DNA from: an uncultured Clostridia bacterium | Lineage (GTDB): Bacteria; Bacillota; Clostridia; Oscillospirales; Acutalibacteraceae | Direction of reading: 5' to 3' | Length of the DNA: 10,963 bases | NCBI GenBank assembly: GCA_946628455.1 | Contig: CAMOWP010000053.1 | Coordinates: 1-10,963, forward strand | Part shown: positions 7,053-10,963 of the stretch, in pieces | Layout: each line of letters begins with the position of its first letter | Numbering within the stretch: the stretch's first letter is position 1 | Made by a program: the position numbers and the translations under genes | Notes under the pieces: generated by a model | The model's input: only the letters and a program-made list of their open reading frames with translations | Told to the model about the DNA's origin: nothing | The model's database searches: none

Positions 7053-7517
7053 ATGAGCGTTTATGATTTTACAGTTCTTTCACAGAAGGGCGAAGAGGTA
7101 TCCCTCAGCACATACAGCGGCAAGGTTCTCCTCATAGTTAACACAGCAACTCACTGCGGCTTTACTCCTCAGTACAAAGGTCTTGAGGCTATGTACAAGA
7201 AGTACAAGGAGCAGGGCTTTGAAATCCTTGATTTTCCCTGCAACCAGTTCGCTTTTCAGGCTTTTGAAAACGACGAGGGCATAAACAAGGTTTGCGAGAG
7301 AAAGTTCGGAACAACCTTCACCCGTTTCAAAAAAATCAAGGTTAACGGCAAGGACGCTGACCCGCTTTACAATTACCTTACAAGCGAGACAGGCGGTGAG
7401 AAAATCGGCTGGAATTTCACAAAATTCCTTATCGGCAAGGACGGCAACATCGTAAAGCGCTATCCTTCAAAGGTTACTCCTGCCGAGATTGAAGCTGACA
7501 TTGAGGCTCTCTTATAA
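7053..7517 (+). CDS. Glutathione peroxidase family protein, Cys type, probably thioredoxin-dependent
   Basis: A 154-residue peroxidase with a thioredoxin fold, of normal bacterial length. It reduces hydrogen and organic peroxides in the cytoplasm. Peroxidatic Cys35 lies in NTATHCGFTPQY, where selenium enzymes have Sec. The other tetrad residues are Gln69, Trp120 and Asn121 (GWNFTKFL). Cys81 in VCERKFG sits where yeast Gpx3 has its resolving cysteine, which marks an atypical two-Cys enzyme recycled by thioredoxin rather than glutathione. Cys63 is in FPCNQF. Unusually, the usual NQFGxQEPG segment reads NQFAFQAFEN. The start is fixed by GGAGG (7040-7044). It is the first gene after a strong promoter and is followed by a thioredoxin reductase-like gene and a thioredoxin, which fits the thioredoxin-dependent reading. 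The family symbol in Firmicutes is often gpo or bsaA, so I leave the field empty. Confidence 0.92.
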   Translation: MSVYDFTVLSQKGEEVSLSTYSGKVLLIVNTATHCGFTPQYKGLEAMYKKYKEQGFEILDFPCNQFAFQAFENDEGINKVCERKFGTTFTRFKKIKVNGKDADPLYNYLTSETGGEKIGWNFTKFLIGKDGNIVKRYPSKVTPAEIEADIEALL

Positions 7518-7540
7518 ATAAAATTCAGGTGAAACAATAT

Positions 7541-8404
7541 ATGTATGACGTTATAATAGTAGGTGCAGGCCCTGCGGGAATTTCAGCTTCGCTTTACGCC
7601 AAGAGAGCGAACAAGAGCGTTCTTGTTTTATATCACGGCGAGAGCCAGCTTGAAAAAGCACATATGATTGACAATTACTACGGCTTCGCAGGCGGAATTA
7701 CCGGAAGCGATTTATATAACGAAGGCATTAAGCAGGCTGAGGAGCTCGGCGTTGAGGTTAAAAACAGCGAGGTGCTCCACATTGCGATGAACGCTTCAAT
7801 GAATTACGAGGTAACAACCGCTGAGGCAAATTACGAAGGCAAAGCCTTAATTCTCTCAACGGGAAACAAAAAAATCAAGCCCAACATCAAGGGTATTGAC
7901 GAGTTTGACGGCAAGGGAATCAGCTACTGCGCAATCTGCGACGGCTTCTTTTACAGAAAGAAAAGCGTTGCAGTTATCGGAAACGGCGACTATGCTCTAT
8001 CTGAGGCAGGCGACCTTGAAAATATCGTTGCGAAGCTGACGATTTTAACCGACGGCCTCCCTGCCCCCGAGACTGATAAATACGAGGTTATCACCAAGAA
8101 GATTAAGGAAATCAAGGGTGACGGCAGGGTTGGAGCAGTTGAATTTGAGGATGGCAGCGAGCTTGAGCTCAACGGAATTTTCGTTGCTCAGGGAGTTGCA
8201 GGAGGCGCTGATTTTGCCAAAAAGCTCGGAATCGCGCTTGACGGCGACAGCATTAAGGTTAAGCCTGATATGTCAACAAATATCCCGGGAGTTTTCTCCT
8301 GCGGAAATATAAACGGCGGCCTCCTTCAGGTCTGCAAGGCAGTTTATGAGGGCGCCGAAGCAGGACTTTCTGCAGTAAAATATCTTAAAGAAAAAGCAAA
8401 ATAA
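7541..8404 (+). CDS. Thioredoxin reductase-like flavoprotein lacking the NADPH signature
   Basis: A 287-residue flavoprotein of the thioredoxin reductase fold. FAD binds at GAGPAG (8-13); the redox-active pair is C130 and C133 in CAICDGFF; ILSTGNKK (104-111) is the typical ATG-type strand. GNGDYA (147-152) keeps a GxGxxA turn, but the following strand reads TILTDGLPAP (167-176) where NADPH-dependent enzymes have HRRxxxR, so the 2'-phosphate-binding arginines are absent. The C-terminal FAD motif is CGNINGG (254-260) instead of AGD. Such losses are known in clostridial ferredoxin-dependent flavin thioredoxin reductases, so ferredoxin is a likely donor (inference). I chose the ATG at 7541 with AGGTGA (7527-7532) as its ribosome site; the in-frame GTG at 7529 overlaps that site. 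It lies between gpx and trx in one operon. Confidence 0.85.
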   Translation: MYDVIIVGAGPAGISASLYAKRANKSVLVLYHGESQLEKAHMIDNYYGFAGGITGSDLYNEGIKQAEELGVEVKNSEVLHIAMNASMNYEVTTAEANYEGKALILSTGNKKIKPNIKGIDEFDGKGISYCAICDGFFYRKKSVAVIGNGDYALSEAGDLENIVAKLTILTDGLPAPETDKYEVITKKIKEIKGDGRVGAVEFEDGSELELNGIFVAQGVAGGADFAKKLGIALDGDSIKVKPDMSTNIPGVFSCGNINGGLLQVCKAVYEGAEAGLSAVKYLKEKAK

Positions 8405-8420
8405 AGTAAGGAGAATTAAT

Positions 8421-8723
8421 ATGGCAGTTTTAGAAATCACAGATGCAAATTTTGACGAAATCGTAAAGAACAACGAAACAGTTCTTGTTGACTTTTTCGC
8501 AGTATGGTGCGGACCTTGCAAGATTATGTCCCCCATCGTTGACGAAATCGCAGAAGAAAACGCAAACGTAACGGTTGGCAAGTGCGACGTTGACGAGGCT
8601 GACGAGCTTGCAGAAAAGTTCGGAATTATGTCTATTCCGACTATTATGGTTTTCAAAAACGGCGAGCCTGCAAAGACCTTTATCGGCGTAACGGACAAGC
8701 AGGAAATCGTAAACGCATTATAA
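8421..8723 (+). CDS. trxA: Thioredoxin
   Basis: A 100-residue classical thioredoxin, a cytoplasmic disulfide reductant. It has the active site WCGPC (29-33, Cys30 and Cys33), the buried acid Asp24 in VDFFAVWC, and cis-Pro73 in SIPT. An extra cysteine, Cys55, lies in GKCDVDE. The start is set by AAGGAG (8408-8413), eight bases before the ATG and only a few bases after the reductase stop. It is very probably the direct electron carrier from the reductase upstream to the peroxidase first in the operon. The trxA symbol is by family; other thioredoxins may exist in the genome. Confidence 0.94.
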   Translation: MAVLEITDANFDEIVKNNETVLVDFFAVWCGPCKIMSPIVDEIAEENANVTVGKCDVDEADELAEKFGIMSIPTIMVFKNGEPAKTFIGVTDKQEIVNAL

Positions 8724-8735
8724 TTTATACAGACA

Positions 8736-8760
8736 GGGCGGTTTTCCGCCCGCTTTGTAT
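8736..8760 (+). terminator. Hairpin after trx, moderate terminator
   Basis: GGGCGG and CCGCCC pair perfectly around TTTT (8736-8751), followed by GCTTTGTATTTTAG. The GC stem is strong but the T-run is broken, so some read-through toward the ferritin-like gene is likely. Confidence 0.65.
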
Positions 8761-8774
8761 TTTAGGAGAACAGT

Positions 8775-9098
8775 ATTAAAAAGAAGATAATAGCTATTCT
8801 TGCAGCAATAGTTCTTTTATTTTCCGCCTGCAGTGCGGCTCCCGTTGTTAATATTGATAAAAATGAATTCAAAACGAATTATAAATACATATTCGTTCAT
8901 GGGCTTTCAGGCTGGGGAAGCTATGATTTTCAGAATCATTTTATGAAATACTGGGGAATGCAAAACGGAGATTTGATGAAATATCTCAACTCTCTCGGTT
9001 ACGATTGCTATGCCGCCTCCGTTGCGCCGACGGGCAGCGCATGGGACAGGGCGTGCGAGCTTTACGCAGAGCATCTTAAAATGATTAACAGCTTATAA
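8775..9098 (+). pseudogene. Remnant of a lipoprotein triacylglycerol lipase
   Basis: An open frame of 107 codons begins with ATT, six bases after GGAG (8765-8768), exactly where an ATG should be: ATT AAA AAG AAG. It encodes a clear lipoprotein signal: KKK, a hydrophobic run and the lipobox LFSAC (Cys near residue 19). The mature part contains YKYIFVHGLSGWGSYD, the oxyanion-loop motif of alpha/beta-hydrolase lipases. Further on, YDCYAASVAPTGSAWDRACELYA matches the region just before the nucleophile domain of the bacterial I.5/staphylococcal-type lipases. It then ends at a stop codon in the next gene's ribosome site. The GxSxG nucleophile, Asp and His are missing, and relatives are several hundred residues long. 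Start loss and truncation both point to a decayed gene. Translation from ATT is possible but rare. Confidence 0.72.
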
Positions 9099-9110
9099 GG
9101 AGTACATATT

Positions 9111-9497
9111 ATGGCAAAGAAAACAGATATTGATATTTTAATCGCGTCTCAGCAGACAGAGCTTGACGCAGTTCTTCTCTATCAGAAGCTCGCCGAGCTT
9201 GTTAAGGATGAAGAACAAAAGAAAACGTTACTTTCAATGGCTGCGGACGAAGGCAGGCACGCGGCAATTTTAAAGGGAATTACGGGTGCTGAGCTCAAGC
9301 CGAAGGATACGCTGGCAAAGGCGACGGCGGCTATGTACAAAATCGGCGGCAAAAAGCTTCTCTTCCCGTTTATGAGCGAATTTGAAATCAATTCATTTTT
9401 CAGTTACAAGAAATTTTTTACAAAATATCCCGAGATAACAAAAATCGCGTCTGACGAAATCAGACACGGTCATCTTTTAGCAGAAATGCTTAAATAA
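9111..9497 (+). CDS. Small ferritin-like (rubrerythrin-family) diiron protein
   Basis: A 128-residue, mostly helical protein with the ferritin-like four-helix pattern. Likely diiron ligands are Glu17 (QQTELDAVLLY), Glu47 and His50 in DEGRH, Glu90 or Glu92 in SEFEIN, and Glu116 with His119 in DEIRH; the two ExxH motifs are diagnostic. It lacks the C-terminal rubredoxin domain of classical rubrerythrin, so if it reduces peroxide it needs an outside electron donor. Iron oxidation or storage is an alternative. The ATG follows AAGGAG (9097-9102), which overlaps the stop of the lipase remnant. Its place directly downstream of a peroxidase-thioredoxin operon fits oxidative-stress defence. I see no promoter of its own, so it may rely on read-through past the hairpin after trx. 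Confidence 0.85.
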   Translation: MAKKTDIDILIASQQTELDAVLLYQKLAELVKDEEQKKTLLSMAADEGRHAAILKGITGAELKPKDTLAKATAAMYKIGGKKLLFPFMSEFEINSFFSYKKFFTKYPEITKIASDEIRHGHLLAEMLK

Positions 9498-9511
9498 CGG
9501 CGTTTTATGGG

Positions 9512-9543
9512 CACTTCCACTAACCGTGGAAGTGTTCTTTTTT
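9512..9543 (+). terminator. Intrinsic terminator after the ferritin-like gene
   Basis: CACTTCCAC and GTGGAAGTG form a perfect 9-bp stem around TAACC, followed by TTCTTTTTT (9535-9543). It starts 15 bases after the stop codon. An ATG at 9507 that is in frame with the next gene would translate through this hairpin and is not a real start. Confidence 0.93.
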
Positions 9544-9550
9544 GCGTTCC

Positions 9551-9579
9551 TTGCCTCGCAAACAGCTTTGTGATATACT
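9551..9579 (+). promoter_or_regulatory. Extended -10 promoter of the XRE membrane regulator
   Basis: TTGCCT (9551-9556), 17 bases, TATACT (9574-9579), with TGA directly before the -10 giving an extended TGnTATACT. Transcription would begin near 9586, inside or just before the purine-rich ribosome site GGGAGAGGTGAG (9582-9593). The leader would be extremely short. Confidence 0.6.
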
Positions 9580-9596
9580 CAGGGAGAGGTGAGAAA

Positions 9597-10889
9597 ATGG
9601 ACTCAGGTAAAACAGGCGCTTTTATTGCGGAGCTCAGAAAGGAAAACGACCTTACGCAGACGGCTCTTGCGGAAAAGCTTAATATAAGCAACCGCACCGT
9701 TTCAAAATGGGAGAACGGAGACGGCTATCCCGATATAACAATTCTTCCGCAAATCGCCGAAATACTCGGAGTTACGGTTGACGAGCTTCTGCTCGGCGAG
9801 AAAAAACAGGTAGAAGAAAAAGCCCCCGAAACGCTTTTTGATATTGAATTTAAGGACAGCGCGAAAATTCAGCACGAAGGGCAAATAACATATGCCTCCC
9901 GCAAAATACCGTATTCAACAGCAATGATTTGGAGCGCTAATCTGCTTGTTGCCTGCTATGCGGTCAACAACGCTATTTTAGCAAAGCCGCTCCCGTTCTT
10001 TAACTATATAACGGTAGCCCTTGCTGCGGTTGAGATTCTGAACATTGTCAGCATGCGCTTATACGGATACCTTCACATTAAAAGTCATATTAGAAAAAAC
10101 GGCGGCGAAAGCTATATCTCGCGTATTGTTATTTCCGATAAGATATCCTGCCGCGACGGAATTACACTTGAAGAATATCCGCTTGAAAGCATTTCAGGCT
10201 TTTTCATCGGCAAAAGGGTTTATGTTATTAAGCTTTATAAACGGCTGATACTTACAATTCCCAAGAGCGCTTTTGGCGAAAGGCAGGAGGAATTTGAAGC
10301 TTTTATCCGCTCAAAGGCCCCTTCAACAGCTGTTATAAAAGCTCATATCGCTTTCAAGCTGTTGAATGCTCTGTTAATCGTTTCGGGAGTTACAATGCTT
10401 TTCCTCTGCGGCTTGCGCTCATATTTGATGAACGATACATACTTTTACCGCGACATCAACACCAAAGCGGCTTATTATTACGATTATCAGGACGAATTCA
10501 ACAACGCAGTTAAAAAGATTAAAGCCGATAAAAAAATCGCTGAGGATATAAAAAGCGACGGCTATTCCTGGTCTGAAGATAATATAGTGCCCCTTGAGCA
10601 TATCGGAAACAGCCGGATAACAGACAAATCTGTTTCCTTTGACTGTTACTGTGAGAACGACTGTTATTACGGAGGATACTTATATTACGAGGGAGAAGGA
10701 AAGCCCTGGATAACAAGCCTTGTTACCTTTGACGGAGACGAGGTAGATAAAAAGGAAACCTACATCAAGGAGGATGACCTTTATCTTTACGGAAAGCATA
10801 AAAACGGCTCCGTTTCAGATAAGGATTGGTTTTTGCTCAAAGAGCTTGACGAAAACTGGTATTACGTTGAATATCATTCGGCACATTAA
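9597..10889 (+). CDS. XRE-family HTH regulator fused to membrane helices and an outer domain
   Basis: A 430-residue protein. Residues 6-66 are a typical XRE/Cro-C1 helix-turn-helix: FIAELRKENDLTQ, then LAEKLNISNRTVSKWENG, ending in TVDELLLGE. Two hydrophobic helices (about 107-128 and 134-157) follow a charged linker. A soluble stretch (about 164-242), with ISDKISCRDG, EYPLESISGF, YVIKLYKRLILTIPKSAF and EEFEAFIRSK, resembles the YcxB-like domain (inference from the strand pattern and the IPKSAF motif). A third helix (254-273) precedes a C-terminal domain of about 155 residues rich in Tyr and Asp, with Cys350, Cys352 and Cys356. With the HTH inside, this puts the last domain outside the membrane. 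It may be a one-component transmembrane sensor-regulator; its signal and target are unknown. The start at 9597 is set by GGGAGAGGTGAG. It is flanked by terminators, so it is a single-gene unit. Confidence 0.82.
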   Translation: MDSGKTGAFIAELRKENDLTQTALAEKLNISNRTVSKWENGDGYPDITILPQIAEILGVTVDELLLGEKKQVEEKAPETLFDIEFKDSAKIQHEGQITYASRKIPYSTAMIWSANLLVACYAVNNAILAKPLPFFNYITVALAAVEILNIVSMRLYGYLHIKSHIRKNGGESYISRIVISDKISCRDGITLEEYPLESISGFFIGKRVYVIKLYKRLILTIPKSAFGERQEEFEAFIRSKAPSTAVIKAHIAFKLLNALLIVSGVTMLFLCGLRSYLMNDTYFYRDINTKAAYYYDYQDEFNNAVKKIKADKKIAEDIKSDGYSWSEDNIVPLEHIGNSRITDKSVSFDCYCENDCYYGGYLYYEGEGKPWITSLVTFDGDEVDKKETYIKEDDLYLYGKHKNGSVSDKDWFLLKELDENWYYVEYHSAH

Positions 10890-10929
10890 AAGCATAGGAC
10901 GGAAAATCCGTCCTATGCTTCTTGTTTTT
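10890..10929. terminator. Perfect 14-bp hairpin terminator
   Basis: AAGCATAGGACGGA (10890-10903) and TCCGTCCTATGCTT (10907-10920) pair perfectly around AAA, followed by CTTGTTTTT. The stem starts right after the stop codon of the regulator gene. On the minus strand the hairpin is followed by a short T-run (TTTTAATG), so it may also serve a convergent gene. Confidence 0.88.
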
Positions 10930-10936
10930 ATACTGA

Positions 10937-10963
10937 TTATTTAAGGAAGCCGCTGATGATTTG
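10937..10963 (-). CDS. Possible 3' end of a convergent minus-strand gene
   Basis: Read on the minus strand from the window edge, one frame gives QIISGFLK followed by TAA (plus 10939-10937), just before the shared hairpin. The placement is right for a convergent gene ending at a bidirectional terminator, but eight codons cannot prove coding or identify the product. Confidence 0.3.
   Translation of the reverse strand, partial: QIISGFLK

Noticed and set aside
7529..7531. GTG start for the thioredoxin reductase-like gene
   Set aside because: It lies within the AGGTGA ribosome site of the ATG at 7541, and the extra residues precede the normal N-terminus of the FAD fold.
9507..9596. N-terminal extension of the XRE regulator
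   Set aside because: It would be translated through a strong terminator hairpin and the promoter. The ATG at 9597 has a good ribosome site and starts directly at the HTH domain.

Overview
The window looks like chromosomal DNA from an anaerobic Firmicute, most likely a gut member of the Clostridia (Ruminococcus/Oscillospiraceae-like). This rests on AGGAGG-type ribosome sites, TTGACA/TATAAT-type promoters, moderate GC, oxygen-sensitive Fe-S flavoenzymes, a clostridial-type HypA and a thioredoxin reductase lacking the usual NADPH motif. The taxonomic call is inference. I see no rRNA, tRNA, CRISPR array, transposase or phage gene.

Layout. (1) 1-4052, plus strand: the 3' part of a large Fe-S/flavin oxidoreductase (its start lies before the window), a HypA-type nickel metallochaperone 2 bases downstream, then a Trp-rich multi-pass membrane protein that I match to DUF5692. 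A hairpin at 4067-4094 with an A-run on one side and a T-run on the other can end transcription from both directions. (2) 4158-5678, minus strand: a PutP-type sodium/proline symporter. (3) 5828-6961, plus strand: a cation diffusion facilitator (CDF) with an apparently doubled cytoplasmic tail. The 149-base gap between putP and this gene holds back-to-back promoters that can share one palindromic TTGCAA -35 box, plus a 14-base perfect palindrome. (4) 7053-8723: a thiol-redox operon with a strong promoter, encoding a Cys-type glutathione peroxidase, an atypical thioredoxin reductase and a thioredoxin. (5) 8724-9110: a hairpin, then the remnant of a lipoprotein lipase with an ATT codon where ATG is expected and no catalytic core. 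(6) 9111-9497: a small ferritin-like diiron protein with its own terminator. (7) 9597-10889: an XRE-family regulator fused to three membrane helices, a probable YcxB-like domain and an extracytoplasmic domain, ended by a perfect 14-bp hairpin. The last bases probably hold the 3' end of a convergent minus-strand gene.

How the genes fit together. Genes 7053-8723 form a plausible peroxide-removal chain: reductase to thioredoxin to peroxidase. The ferritin-like protein downstream fits iron or peroxide control. The reductase has lost the HRRxxxR NADPH signature, so the electrons may come from ferredoxin or another donor. The first cluster (Fe-S flavoprotein, lone HypA, Trp-rich membrane protein) is the best candidate here for an uncharacterised system: a soluble electron-transfer enzyme, a metal-insertion helper and a membrane partner, with no hydrogenase or other Hyp gene in view.
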